A DNA stretch of 32,001 bases from Chara braunii (Eukaryota; Streptophyta; Charophyceae; Charales; Characeae), in NCBI GenBank assembly GCA_003427395.1, contig BFEA01000107.1:6469-38469 (forward strand), written 5' to 3'. Below the pieces are notes generated by a model that saw only the letters and a program-made list of their open reading frames with translations, did no database searches and had not been told where the DNA came from. Positions 1 through 11,600 of this stretch are shown here, in pieces (the stretch's first letter is position 1; each line of letters begins with the position of its first letter). The translations under genes and the position numbers were made by a program.

Positions 1-86
<86 letters not shown>
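1..86. repeat. (TC)n microsatellite
   Basis: An uninterrupted TC dinucleotide tract runs from the window edge to position 86 and ends in a short C run. It probably continues upstream of the window. Similar CT/GA tracts occur at 5.6-5.9 kb. Confidence 0.97.
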
Positions 87-88
<2 letters not shown>

Positions 89-213
89 CCGGTGCGACAT
101 GGATGTATGTATGCGGACGTACTCAATGAGGGTGGTCGACCAATGCGAGGAATGAATTGCTGCATACGTGAATGAGGTTCATACAAGTAAAATATTAGAG
201 GAACAATGGAAAC

Positions 214-1155
214 ATGCTTTGCATGCTTCAGCTCAGACAAAGCGTTTGGCTATGCACTCACAATCCTTCCCCCGTCTGCCCGCGTGAATATCGCTTTACT
301 CATTGTTTGTGGTTTGCAGTGCAAATGACAACAACGAATACAAGATCGTGCAAAAGAGGATGGACAATGCATCTCGCAACTTCGTCTTTATCAGAAAAGG
401 AGATGGCAACAATAGCGCATATCATTCGCGAATACGGGAATAGGTATCCCGTAGGCAGCACACACGATGCGCAAAAGAATGAAGTGTTGCAACTCACTCG
501 CAGCGATTTCCTTTTGCTCGCTGTTGAACAACAGTGGTTAAACGACAACGTCATCAACTTTTACCTCAACCTCCTAGCATTGGACAACCGGTATAGAATA
601 CAGCACATAGAATGCGACGCGGAGAAAGAGATAGTCATTAGAGAAGGAAACGGTCGCATTCCCCGAGTAACAGTGTTGAGCTCATTTTTTTTCGTCAAAC
701 TTTTCGACAATGATTTCAGATATAGAGGGCGAGAGGTAGAACGCTGGTGCCAGGACGTAATTATAAGTGACATGGACTTGATTATTGCTCCTTTCCATAT
801 CGCACACCAGAACCACTGGACCTTGGTCGTGGCTGACTTAAGGAGGAGGAAATTCGAATTTTACGGCCCCCTCGGCCCCAACAAGGAGTTGGCGTTGAAA
901 GTGACCGGCGGGTTTGCAAAATTTTTATTCGAAAGATCGAAATCACAAGGCAAAGAGGTGGACACAAGACCATTCAATCACATATGGAACGTAGAGGGCA
1001 TTCCAAAGCAATGTGACACGAACGAATGCGGGGTCTTTGTACTCACATACGCGCCACTATTGGCACAGGGCCAACTTCCGCCTTTCTATTTCACCGCACA
1101 TGACGTACCCGCAATACGTCGTCGGATGGCATTGGACACAGTGGCTCGTGAGTAG
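214..1155 (+). CDS. Ulp1/SENP-like cysteine protease (peptidase C48 fold)
   Basis: This 313-codon frame carries the C48 signature. Ulp1/SENP enzymes cleave SUMO or related ubiquitin-like tags. WLNDNVINFYL (about residues 108-118) is the Ulp1 N-terminal motif. NHWTLVV holds the catalytic His (H201), and PKQCDTNECGVFV holds the oxyanion Gln (Q266) and catalytic Cys (C272). The position normally taken by the catalytic Asp (usual YDSLG) reads FYGPLG, with Gly about residue 218, so activity is doubtful unless another acid substitutes. The domain is otherwise full length. The first 37 residues look unlike protein and end at TTTGCAG (about 313-319), a good plant 3' splice site. The true coding exon may therefore begin there, with Met38, Met52 or Met64 as start or with an upstream exon outside the window. 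Ulp1 domains are common in plant MULE and CACTA transposons, so it may be element-borne. No transposase is visible beside it. Confidence 0.75.
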   Translation: MLCMLQLRQSVWLCTHNPSPVCPREYRFTHCLWFAVQMTTTNTRSCKRGWTMHLATSSLSEKEMATIAHIIREYGNRYPVGSTHDAQKNEVLQLTRSDFLLLAVEQQWLNDNVINFYLNLLALDNRYRIQHIECDAEKEIVIREGNGRIPRVTVLSSFFFVKLFDNDFRYRGREVERWCQDVIISDMDLIIAPFHIAHQNHWTLVVADLRRRKFEFYGPLGPNKELALKVTGGFAKFLFERSKSQGKEVDTRPFNHIWNVEGIPKQCDTNECGVFVLTYAPLLAQGQLPPFYFTAHDVPAIRRRMALDTVARE

Positions 1156-1275
1156 TTTGTACGTGATATTCAATACTACGATTGCGAAGGGGGCGGATGT
1201 GGTTGCCACGAGATAGCGCTTGACAAAAACAATATATATAAGGTGTCAAACATTCCTCGATACACTGTGTCACTT

Positions 1276-1473
1276 ACCCCTTGCATAGTACCTTCATATA
1301 CCTTACCCCTCACCCCTTACACCATGCACCTTGCACCTTACCCCATACACCTTACAACTTACCCCTTACACCTGACCCCCTATACCTTACACCTTACCCC
1401 TTACACCTGACCCCTTATACCTTACCCCTTATACCTTACCCCTTATACCTTACTCCTTACCCCTCACACCAAA
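1276..1473. repeat. CCTTACCCC-type minisatellite
   Basis: About 200 bp of degenerate tandem repeats built on ACCTTACCCCTTAT/C units of 14-15 nt, with variants such as ACCTGACCCCTTAT. The strand is almost free of G. It resembles but does not match plant telomere repeats (CCCTAAA). The short ORF across it is a low-complexity artefact. Confidence 0.85.
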
Positions 1474-1529
1474 ACGCCCATTTGTAATGGTTTTTGCACC
1501 TGAATCATCTCAAAAATGACAATATCGAT

Positions 1530-1637
1530 TTCGTTCAAAAAATATAAAATGTCTGTTTTGACGAAATCGCTGTTATACCAACAACACGGCCACACCACAC
1601 AGCAAACAGAGCAGCTTCGTTCAAAAAATATAAAATG
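1530..1637. repeat. Perfect 22-bp direct repeat, 86 bp apart
   Basis: The same 22 bases (starting TTCGTTCAAAAAATATAAAA) occur at 1530-1551 and 1616-1637. They are AT-rich and each ends in ATG. No function is evident. They could be a small duplication or the edges of a deleted insertion. Confidence 0.75.
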
Positions 1638-1639
1638 GC

Positions 1640-3800
1640 AGTGATGGAGCGCAGACGAGGAGTCGCACATCCAACATGGAGGAGGTGTGCATGTTGGAGG
1701 AAGTCATTACTTCAAGAAAGTGGGATCAAACAATGACTGCGATGAAAACGCTCAGAAGCAGTCACTAGTGTCAATGGTATTTAGATGGGGCAAGCCCGTG
1801 ACGATGAAGATTGAGGAGCAAGCCACACTACGGCCATGCGTGAGTATGGAGTGAGCGAGAAGTGCGTGGGGGCTGACCATCCGTTCAGACGACGTACGCT
1901 GATTCAAACAGTGCAATCATGCAAGAGGGGAGCTTACTCTGGCAGTTAGTGACTTTCAGGAGATGGGCGGCTTGACGACCCACATAGGGAAGAGTCGACC
2001 GATTTTAACCTCCTAGTTTTAGCAATCACGCTGCTAATGAGGGTCAATTCGTGAGGAGTCTTTCATTTACTCCGCAAGGTTGTAATGCTCTGGCATTGCC
2101 CCGCCTCGAGCACCGCTCGTTAATGGCTTGCCTCTTCTCGCTCTCGGTCACAATGGAGAAAGAAGAAACTTTAAGGGATGACGCGCAATGAAGTCAGACG
2201 CATGGGAGAGAACGGTGTCCCTTCTCTTTGATGATGTTATTGGAGCCACTGTACAAGCTGCATTATTCTTCATAGTTAGCACCAAGTCGTTGGTGGTGGG
2301 GTGAATGTAGATGACCAGTTAAGGCACTCGTAGGACGAGAGAAGAAGTAAGAAGCATACTAGAGTGGGGTCAGTCTTGATGATTGAGGGGGCCAAACGAA
2401 GTGTATAGTTGTATGCGAGCAAGCGAGGGGATGTGAACGAGTGAGATGAGAGGTTGACGGCTCGTACCATCATCTGTGATGATACTGCTGCTTTGTGAGT
2501 AAAAGAGCAAAGTCCCTGCCCTGTATTCAATGCAAAAGTTGTCGTGAGTGACTGCATGAGCTGAGGATACTTGTCTTAAAAGATACCCTTGTGAATTACA
2601 TGTAAAGTCCATTATTTCCTTACTTAAGTGGGTGTCTTCATAAGTACCACCCTGTGTAATACTCCGTCTGGGAGAGGCCTCGGGGACTGACCTGCACAGA
2701 AAACCGGCCAGAAAACACTATTGGGAGATGTCTCTCGTGTGCGGTAACGAAGTAGAACCGACATAGTGTTCAAGTGACCGCTAAGGCTGCGGTAAACGAG
2801 GCTGTAACAAATGGTACTTTGCAAGGGACATTAGAGGGACCTGGGGTCAATGACTTCCCACGTAGGCACAAGTAGAAGCTAAGCTCCCCGCATTGAGAAT
2901 GAGCAGAGATGAAGATCAACACCCCTTAGTGCCGCACGCAAAATGGTAGCAGTGATCAATCATGCTCATTAACTGGACTAGGCTTGCTGCAAATTATATT
3001 CTGTGAATCACTCGAAAAAAAATTAAAATTCAATGATGCCCCAGTGCAGTTCGAGCGAGACTCAGTTTTCAGCAGAACCTTGGTCGCCATTGGTCTTCGT
3101 TTCTACGATGCTTCAAGAACCTTTTTGGGTCAGACTCAATAGCAGTGCTACGCTGCAATGTTGTCTCGAGATGAGACCGTAATCTGTTTCTCCTAGTACA
3201 ACATTTGAATGGGAAAGACTCTCATAGTGTTTACCAGAGTGCTGACTAATCAAGCATGTGATCCCGCTAGGAAAATGACATTAAAAAGAGTTTAGTTCGG
3301 TCCTACCTTGATTCATTACCACCTCGTCAGGGCAGATAACGTCCGCAGATAAGTTGGGATAACAAACCAATATGTTCCTTTTGCAGACAAAGACATAATG
3401 AGCCCCGACAGTGAATGATCATCAGCGGATTCGGGAAACCTAAGGCGTGAACTTTATTCCTATCCATCTATTTTATTCATAGGTGCAAATCAAATAGTCA
3501 ACGACAACCGCTTCACTGACCGTGATTAAGCTGTTTTTCCGAATCTGCCCTGATCGGACTGTGTTTTACCTGACAATCAGAGTTGCCCTAATACCAATAT
3601 CAGAACGTGGCTAGAGAGCTACCAGACTCCGCTCCGGCGTTTGAACAGGTAGTGTCCCATACCCTGCGAAGAAAGTGCTTGGTAGCTATTAGATGCTCGG
3701 ACTAACCCCAACGATCCCGAGCTTGAGAACAGTTCTCCGCTCTGAATGTGGAGTCAATCGAAGCTACCAGCGACCTACCCTAGTCACTGACGGGCTGGAG
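1640..3800. other. No recognisable gene
   Basis: About 2.2 kb in which every frame is frequently interrupted and no protein motif, RNA gene or clear repeat was recognised. The short ORFs here (under 95 codons) have no credible composition. It is treated as unannotated intergenic or decayed sequence. Confidence 0.5.
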
Positions 3801-3801
3801 T

Positions 3802-4059
3802 GTGGGAGAAATTAGGAGGGGTGATGAGGTCCTTGTGATGAAATACAGTTCAAATAGAGACAAGAGAGAGGGATCAGAAGATGATGCATGTCAGGATATA
3901 GATTCACTCAGGCAGATACAGAGGGAATTGGCAGATCAGATAGTCAAGGAAGAAAAATATATGGAGTATGTGTTATACTTTTATGGTCATGAGGACAAGC
4001 TGCATAGCACTGGTTCGTTTCTAGAGACGGTGGAGCAGGTGAGGGCAAGGCTCAGTTGA
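3802..4059 (+). pseudogene. Charged open frame, unidentified (possible remnant)
   Basis: An 85-codon open stretch that begins with GTG. The first ATG is at 3838, so only about 73 codons could be translated from an ATG. The protein is acidic and helical-looking (segments DIDSLRQIQRELADQIVKEE and FLETVEQVRARLS), as in coiled-coil or gag-like linkers. After the TGA at 4057-4059 other frames stay open with a Ser/Pro/Thr-rich composition up to about 4.34 kb, which suggests a decayed longer coding region. No family is recognised. Confidence 0.3.
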
Positions 4060-4337
4060 ACGCAAAGGTGCCCAGATTCCGCCATCAACATCTCAATTAG
4101 CAAATGCTACCCTGAAACCTGCAATTTCTCTTTCTGTTCCACTCTTAACTTCTTCAGTGGTCAGAATTTCAGTGATTTGCTACTTCAGCAAACATTCCGC
4201 CGTCGAGGTTACCAAAGAGCTTTAGACGAATCCAATCAACATCTAGTCACTGTCATTTCCCCTCAGAGATCAGGAGTCAGCCAGACGGTATTTTCACCTA
4301 AAGGCACGGAGTCAGTTCCAACACCCGGCATCAGCCC

Positions 4338-4919
4338 ATGAGTGAAGTTCAGTCATCCCCCGTCAGTGAGTCGGTTCTGACCAATCTTAATAAGATCACC
4401 CTCAAGGATGTTGTCCGGTATACATATGTCAGTGTAGTGGGCCTCAAACAAGAAGATTTGTCGATCTTCATTGTTCTTACTAGCTTTGCAGAAGGTACTC
4501 TTCATGACTTGAGGATCTACCTGAAGAAGGGCAAGGAAGCTCATGATCTCTTTGATTCAGTCCAGATCTCAGCGGCAAGGTATCTTGAGGAGAGGGAGAG
4601 GGAACTTGATAAGAATGGTGTTAGGATGGTCCATAGCTTCGGGCTCAAGCTCTACATAGACTACCCCAGACCTCCAGTTCCTTTCCTTCTCATAGATGAC
4701 TCTAGTTGGGGTGACTTGGTGGATCGGGCCAAAAGATACATTTCTCTAGCAAGGATTGATTATGAGGCAGTGACCGAACCATCTGAGTTACGACATCTCA
4801 GACGTGGGATTTTCTCTCAACCATGTCTTCCTACTTTATGGGAGGAATTTTGCGCTATGATTGACTTTTGTGTTCTAGGCCTTGGATGGAAGTGTTTGGA
4901 ACTTGCAGGGTTCAGATGA
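4338..4919 (+). CDS. Hypothetical protein, 193 aa
   Basis: An ATG-initiated frame of 193 codons with a protein-like composition: mixed hydrophobic and charged segments, no low complexity, no signal peptide and no clear membrane helix. It includes a charged helix-like part (AARYLEERERELDKNG, about residues 79-94). No domain is recognised. It follows the open stretch at 3802-4341 in a different frame, so the two may be pieces of one decayed retroelement gene or exons of a host gene. Coding status rests only on length and composition. Confidence 0.4.
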   Translation: MSEVQSSPVSESVLTNLNKITLKDVVRYTYVSVVGLKQEDLSIFIVLTSFAEGTLHDLRIYLKKGKEAHDLFDSVQISAARYLEERERELDKNGVRMVHSFGLKLYIDYPRPPVPFLLIDDSSWGDLVDRAKRYISLARIDYEAVTEPSELRHLRRGIFSQPCLPTLWEEFCAMIDFCVLGLGWKCLELAGFR

Positions 4920-5545
4920 CTATACATTCAGAGGCCACAGTCTCAGGAAGAACGTGGACATGGCTCAAGGTACAGGGAATGCACAACCAAATAAGTGATT
5001 AATCATGTGATCTTGTGTGATGAGTGAGGGTTCATGACTAATGTCGGCCTTGCCCTTTCATCCGTACTTTCTGAGATTAAGTTTTCATTCACCCCTCATT
5101 TATCCTTGTCATTGCTCGAGTCAGTCGGTCTTGCTCCATCTGCATCGACTTTGCTTGATGATTATGCATCATGAAAATTTTGTCACAGTTCTCAAAGCTA
5201 GCAAATTGGCAAAATTTATGCATGCAGGACACACCAAAAATTCCATGATTATTAATTACATGATTTTTGTTGTTCCGAATCAAAATAAAAGACTCCTAAG
5301 ACCGGGAACCGCTGAAGACTGCAATTTAAGGGTCTCACTCGAAGCCGGACGCACACAATAGGAGGGAATTTACTTTATTTAATTTATTTTATTTATTGCA
5401 AACAAACATCAAAATCTTGTGTGACAGCGTGTTGGCTTTCTGGTCGCCCGAAGGGACCCGACTAGAAAAAGTGTGACACCGTCCAAGCTTGCCAAGATCT
5501 CAAAGATGAGGCAGATGGACGTGGGGAATTTATTCAAGAAGGATG
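4920..5545. other. No recognisable gene
   Basis: AT-rich sequence with only short open frames. The one notable structure is a hairpin at about 5439-5466, with arms TCTGGTCG and CGACTAGA around CCCGAAGGGACC. Near-repeats of GTGTGACA lie on either side (about 5419 and 5471), which might mark the end of an old element. Confidence 0.4.
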
Positions 5546-5548
5546 ACG

Positions 5549-5630
5549 ATACTCTATTTTACAATACTCTACGGTACACTACTCTACTCTACTCTACTCC
5601 ACTCTACTCTACTCTATTGTACTCTACTTA

Positions 5631-5634
<4 letters not shown>
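5549..5634. repeat. CTACT/ACTCT short tandem repeat
   Basis: A pentanucleotide-like array, mainly CTACT units with variants such as TACTCCACTCT. It leads directly into the CT microsatellite. Confidence 0.8.
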
Positions 5635-5715
<81 letters not shown>

Positions 5716-5741
5716 NGAGAGAGAGAGAGAGAGAGATGATG

Positions 5742-5775
<34 letters not shown>

Positions 5776-5807
5776 CGAGAGCGAGAGAGAGAGAGAGAGA
5801 GATGGCG

Positions 5808-5858
<51 letters not shown>

Positions 5859-5867
5859 CAGAGAGAC

Positions 5868-5914
<47 letters not shown>

Positions 5915-5938
5915 GAGAAAGAGAGAGAGAGGACGCAC
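5635..5938. repeat. (TC)n - N - (GA)n inverted microsatellite
   Basis: An 81-bp TC tract (5635-5715) is followed by one N (5716) and then about 220 bp of GA repeats interrupted by TA-rich segments (for example at about 5738-5753 and 5803-5823). The two halves are reverse complements. The single N marks an unresolved base or an assembly join, so the true length and orientation are uncertain. All ORFs crossing it (long Leu-Ser or Arg-Glu runs) are artefacts. Confidence 0.95.
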
Positions 5939-5950
5939 CCCCACAGGACG

Positions 5951-6588
5951 CCTCTCCAAAAGGGGGTGGAGACGACCGGCAGCGCCAATGCTGTCACAGC
6001 GGCCGGAACCCTGCGGAGACCGGCCACCCCGAAGAGGACCCCGGGGGCACAACAGATCAGATGAGAACGGTTGCTTCCCAGACCATCAGGGAAGGAAAAG
6101 TCCTCCTCTTTGGACAGAAGTCTGAACCTCATTTGGAACCTGTTCCTCGCGAGCCTGTCACACCAACAAAACAAGAGCAACAGCCCCCGGAGTCCCCGCT
6201 GCCAGTACAGCCCCACTGACAGGAACAGCAACGCCCTGTTCGCCTGGACAGCGACACTGACACCCAGGCCACCTCTCCACAAGGGGGAGGTTGTGCTGGC
6301 AGGGCAATAGAGGACCGGCAGCGTCAATGCTGTCACAATAGCGGGCATCCTGAGGGGACCGCCCGCCCCGCCCACCCTGTACACGGCTCCGGCCACACAT
6401 CAAGCCAGGTGAGAACAGTAGTTTCCCAGATTACAGGGGAGAAAAAAATCCTCCTTATTGACCAAAAGTCCGAACCTGACTTGCAACCTGGTTCTCGACA
6501 GCCCGTTGAATCAATAACAGATGAGCAACAGACACCGGCCCCTCCATTGCCAGTGCAGTTCCAGCGCGAGGGACAGCAACGCCCACAA
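5951..6588 (+). repeat. Tandem duplication inside LINE A ORF1
   Basis: Two diverged copies, about 5951-6240 and 6272-6588. The parallel segments are 348 bp (116 codons) apart over most of the length, so both stay in ORF1 frame 1. Shared protein blocks include DRQRQCCH, then MRTVASQ versus VRTVVSQ, then QKSEPHLEP versus QKSEPDLQP. Confidence 0.85.
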
Positions 6589-8595
6589 CCCCTTGCTGAC
6601 CTTCTGCACCTCCAACACCAGTCAGGTCTGGCTATGCCCATAGATCAACTAACTCAGCAGCACCTGCCGGAGCCAGTGCGGCAGCAGACACAGATACAAC
6701 CCCATCAGCAGGAAGAAGCCCCGCACAGCCACCCTGTCCACAGCGATAGCCGGATCCAAGACGGGGCCCAACAGCAGCAGGACTGCACAAGAGACCATCA
6801 CATGGAGGATTCGCACCTGCCTCATATGCCACTTGAGCATAACTACCATAACGCGGCCCAGCACCAACACCTGGATGAGGGCCACCTCGCCCAGTACCAA
6901 TCCCGGGAACTGTGCACCGATCAGCAGTTGCTCCAGTACCAGGAACAGATGCACCATGCACAATGAAATATGCACTTGTCCATGCAGCAGGCCCACCACA
7001 TCCAACAGCAGCAGGCCTCGCAGCAGAGAGAGTATGAGGAGCAGTACAAGTTGCTACTGCATGCACAACTGGCACAGTACCACCAGCAAGAACACCAGCA
7101 ACGACTAATACAGCAGCAGCAACTACTCCACCACATGCACCTGCAGTGGCAGGAGCAGCTATGCTACCAGCAACAGCAGATCCTGCAACAACAGCAGGAA
7201 CAGCTGCAAAGGTATTGGCATCAGCGGGTTGTAATACTTGACCACAGGCCATAGCACCAGATGCTGCAGCTACAGGGGGGTGGTGCTGGGGGCAGGCTGC
7301 TAATCGGGGATAGCATGGCTCAGGACATGGATACCTCGGCCCCTGTGGAACCCCAGATGCCTCAAAACCAACAACGGCATCTGCCCACTGACATGGATAT
7401 CCAACTGGCACTCCCGGCTCCGAGGTACATGGACATAGATGACCCAGTGCCACCATCACAGCCGATTGCTGCCAATGAGGAAGTCAAGCAAAAACTGGAA
7501 TTCCTCATGGAGTGGACCTTTGTTAAAATATTTTCACTGATGGATGACTGACCGGCAGACAGGCTTAATAACAAACACTGGGGGGAAGCCAAACCAGTTC
7601 TAATGTACAGTCCACGCGTCCTCGCAACGGTAGAAACATACGATAACACACTGTCCATAGACTGGAAGGAAGTGGGGGCGGCGATAGTCTTCGTGGTCAA
7701 CGACTTCCTCGACAGAATCGGTGAGTATGCAAAGTCTGCAGCCTCCCCCTCTCACATCCAGTCAAAGGCACAGGCCGACATCTTCAGCTACGAAGGTCTT
7801 GCCTGGCCCAGAGCCCTCATTTTTGAATTGTGTGACACACTGCATACACTTCCCCACATGATACCGAAGGTGGAGGGGAGTGTACAATGCTTCACACACG
7901 ATCCTCATAGCCACAGCGGGCACAAGCTCGTGATCACCCCTCCCAATCGCCCTCCACAGCGACCACGGGTGGTGGAGGTCATACAAGATGACAATGATGA
8001 CCTCCACTCTGATGATAATCAAGTCCCGGACCCAGGGATTCTGTCCAAAAAACTGAAGCAATTAGTGAGACTCTTGGACGATGGTAGCACTCCGGCAGTA
8101 CTACCATCCGGGGTTCTTATTCTTCCCCTCACTAGAGTTAAGGGAGCAGGGCAATGGGTGTTGGGCCTCAAGCCACCACAGCAAACACCCCCGGGGTCCC
8201 AACTATCGCCCCTAGGCAGCTTGACGTTGGAGGGATGGAAGGGTAATCCGTCCACGACAGTCATTCTCAAGAGGCTCAAATATTGGGTCCGGGAAACAGA
8301 TGCGAAAGGAGTGACGGGCGCGATGCTGCCAAACTCCTTAACATTTCCCAAAGCCATTATCCCCGTCATCCTCCTCATTGAGCCAAAAGTGAGACTGCAG
8401 AAGAATACAACCTGAAGCTGGTTTACACACCAGCAGTTGATGGACCTCAGCACTTCTCGCTTTGTACGCAGCGAGGCCTGGACGCGGCCTGAGGTCCTGC
8501 TCTTTATGCAAACCTTCTTGGAGGATAATGTGCTTCAAGAACTTAATCACTGGGATGACCCTTCCTCTGTTATCCAGATTAAAAAAGTGGACTGA
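6061..8595 (+). pseudogene. LINE A ORF1, Gln/His-rich, five in-frame stops
   Basis: One frame (frame 1) stays aligned from at least 5941 to the TGA at 8593-8595, with no indel needed. The first in-frame ATG is 6061. In-frame stops lie at 6217 (TGA), 6964 (TGA), 7252 (TAG), 7549 (TGA) and 8413 (TGA). Order of parts: a duplicated Gln/Pro module (to about 6590); a long Gln/His-rich low-complexity region (about 6600-7260) with runs such as QHQQRLIQQQQLLHHMHLQW; an acidic linker (EVIQDDNDDLHSDDNQVPD near 7975-8030); and a globular-looking C-terminal part ending in IQIKKVD. No CCHC zinc knuckle or RRM was recognised, unlike typical plant LINE ORF1. LINE ORF1 proteins bind element RNA, and that role here is inferred from position only. 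The open pieces (6409-6966, 6970-7254, 7261-7551, 7603-8415) are fragments of this one frame. Confidence 0.75.
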
Positions 8596-8626
8596 GGATA
8601 CAAAGTGTTAAGGGGATTACCATAAG

Positions 8627-11600
8627 ATGCAAATGAATCAAATGTCAGGACCCAGCACATGTCGACCAGCAAGGGAGCCCCTGAGTAACAGACCGTTGCC
8701 GGACGCCCTTACTCCCACGGTACCCATAACCCTGCCAGCTGCGACCCGATCCCCTGTCCAGCACCGCCCCCCCCCACCACACCGGCCCCCGTCGCCTCCC
8801 GTTCTCCCCCGGATCAGAACCCACCCCCATTGGGCGGTCAAGCTGGCCAAGGCAGACATTGACATCCGGTCACTAAACGTTAACGGACTCATTCAAGCAA
8901 CAACTGATAAGAGGAATGCCATATGGAACATGGTTAAATCCCCGGTCTCCGGCGCTTGGCCTGACGCGGTGTGCATACAAGAAACGCATCTCCAAGACAC
9001 TCCTCAACACGCAGCGAAGGCCAAATTTATTTGGCCCTACACATGCTACTCGGCGCCAGCTGTTAATAGGGCGTCTGCGGGAGTGGCGATCTGGTTGCCT
9101 CCCTCCTCCAAACTTAAACCACTATCGGTGCAACACGACCAGCAACAAGGCCGATGGGTGTTCCTTAAAGCGGCATATGAAGAAGACGAATTCTATCTCG
9201 TCAATGTCTATGCCCCTAATGATCCCATAGAAAGGGTAGACCTGTGGCTTACCTTGCACCAGCACATACCAAAGGACGCCCCGACCATTATGATTGGTGA
9301 CTTCAACACTACCCTCGACCCGGCAATGGACCGGAGGTCCACTTCCCAAAGGCGGGACCCGGATCTACCCTCGTTACCAGAAACGGCCCCGGACATAATG
9401 ATGCTCAAACAGCTGATGGCAGATAGGGAGTTGGAAGACGCCTTCAGGGTGTTGCACCCCACCCAAAAAGCATACACTTGCTTATCCTCCAGAGGGCAAC
9501 AGGGCCTGGCCAACTCGCGAATTGACCTCGCACTAGTCTCCAAGGAACTGATGGGTCTGACCACGACTGCAGAGATAGCAACAATCAGCCCTTGTAAATC
9601 CTTTGACCACAGAATGATAACACTAAGGCTCTCTTTCCACACTCATATTAAAAGAGGACCGGGCTTCTACAAACTCAATACGTCGCTATTGCAGCTCACC
9701 AAATTTAAGGATATGATCCAGGATTTTTGGCAGTACTGGCAGTCTACGAAACCACATATGGAGGCGAAGCAGACAGTGGACTGGTTCAATGAAGGCATTG
9801 CTCAACTTGGAGACAGGGCCAAGAAATTCTCCATCCAATATGCAAGGGACCGGAAAGTTGTCATCGATCGCCTCATGCTGGAACTGGACGAATGGGATGA
9901 TAAACTCACACAAGACCCCTCATACATCCCTTCCTTTGAAAAGCTGCAAGAGGCTAGAGACCATCTCCAAGACTACCTGCAAAGTCAGGCACAGGCATGG
10001 AGGATACAAGCTAGAATTAAGCGACAACATACAGAAGGAACAATGGCAAGGTCCTTCTTTAATAAAGCGAAAGCCCGTTCACGCGCTTCAACCGTCCCTA
10101 GGCTTAGACATCCCTTGGATGACAATGCACCAGTCGCTACGAATGCCTATGCTATAACTGATTATGCTGCCAAATACTATACTGACCTCTTTACATCCCG
10201 GACTCCCTCCAAGAACCAGACGGAGGTTCGGGATGCCAGGGAAGAGCTGCTTCGGCCACTGCAGTCGCACCTAACACAGAAACAGAAATCAGACATGGAC
10301 GAACCGCTCTCACAGGAGGAGATATGGGCGGCCTTGCAGGATATGGAGGATGAGAAAACACCAGGTATCAACTCCTTCCCAAAGGAATTTTGGGTTTTCT
10401 TCTGGGACCTCCTTAAAGATGATCTGATGAGGCTCATAGCTGCTGTCCAAAAGGAAGGCTCCTTTGGAGGCATGATCGGGCAAGGAGTCACTACGCTCCT
10501 ATACAAGAAGGGTGACAAGGAGGACGTTAGGAACTATAGACCTATCACCCTCCTTCCGGTCCCCTATAAACTGGTGGTCAAAACCCTTACTATTCGTCTG
10601 CTGCCGTTTATGAACCTGCTGATCCATCCAGACCAGTCAGGGTTCATGCCCAATCGCAATATCCAAGATAACATCCTCCTAGTCAATGAAACCATCAAAT
10701 ATGCACGCCAACACCGGGCCCAAGCGGCTATTCTGTTTATAGACTTTGAAAAAGCATACGACCATGTAGACTGGGATTTCCTGGATATGTGCCTCGACAG
10801 AATGAATTTTGGTCCTCGATTCTGTCACTGGGTACAACGTTTTCACAAACCGGCCACTACAAATATAATGCTTAACGGCCACCTCTCAGCGCCAATAAAG
10901 CTGCAGAGGTCTGTGCGCCAAGGGAATCCCATTGCACCCCTCCTCTTCGTGATAGTAATGGAGGCTCTGGTAGCGCTGATTCGAGCCCACCCAGGTATCG
11001 GTAAAGTGCCAATTCCAGAGATCCCGGTCCATCTCATTCCGGTTACGTCGCTCTTTGGTGACGATCTCACCGTCCTCGTTCGGGCGGACCAGGACAGCTT
11101 GCGGGCCCTTACTCAAACTATCCACCTCTTTTCGCTGGCGGCCGACATGAAGGTCAACTGGGGTTCAAAGATGGAAGGGTGGTGGTTCCACCCTCTAGAT
11201 GAGCCCGCGCCGTCCACCCCCACCATGGCTTGGGCCCGAAAAGAGGATGCCATTAAGATACTTGGAGTGAAGCTGACGACACTGGGCCCCCCTCTGGATC
11301 ATGGGCATAACTTACTAAATACAACCATAGAGCGGCTTGCCAAATGGGAGGGCCTGCACACATCGCTGGTGGGGCGGGCGCTAGCCATTAACAACGCTGT
11401 CCTTGCGGCCATATGGTACAAACTGGCAGTGTGGTCACTGACTCCTCCCCAATATACTAGGCTAGGCAAGGTGCTTACATCATACTTATGGAAGAATTCT
11501 GGCAAAACAGAGGGTTGTTTGAGTAGAGTATCTCGGGACACCCTCACGCAGCCGAGGGCCAAAGGAGGGTTGGGGATATTAGACCCCCAAAGGGAGACTG

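Noticed and set aside
1232-1243. TATA-like ATATATATAAGG downstream of the protease frame
   Set aside because: No gene follows it; it is next to a minisatellite.
5614-6396. 260-codon minus-strand ORF across the CT/GA tract
   Set aside because: Half of it is Ser-Leu and Arg-Glu repeats from the microsatellite, and the rest is antisense to LINE A ORF1.
6632-7459. 275-codon minus-strand ORF
   Set aside because: Antisense of the CAG-rich ORF1 region, which leaves the opposite strand open (Ala/Val/Gly-rich) by composition.
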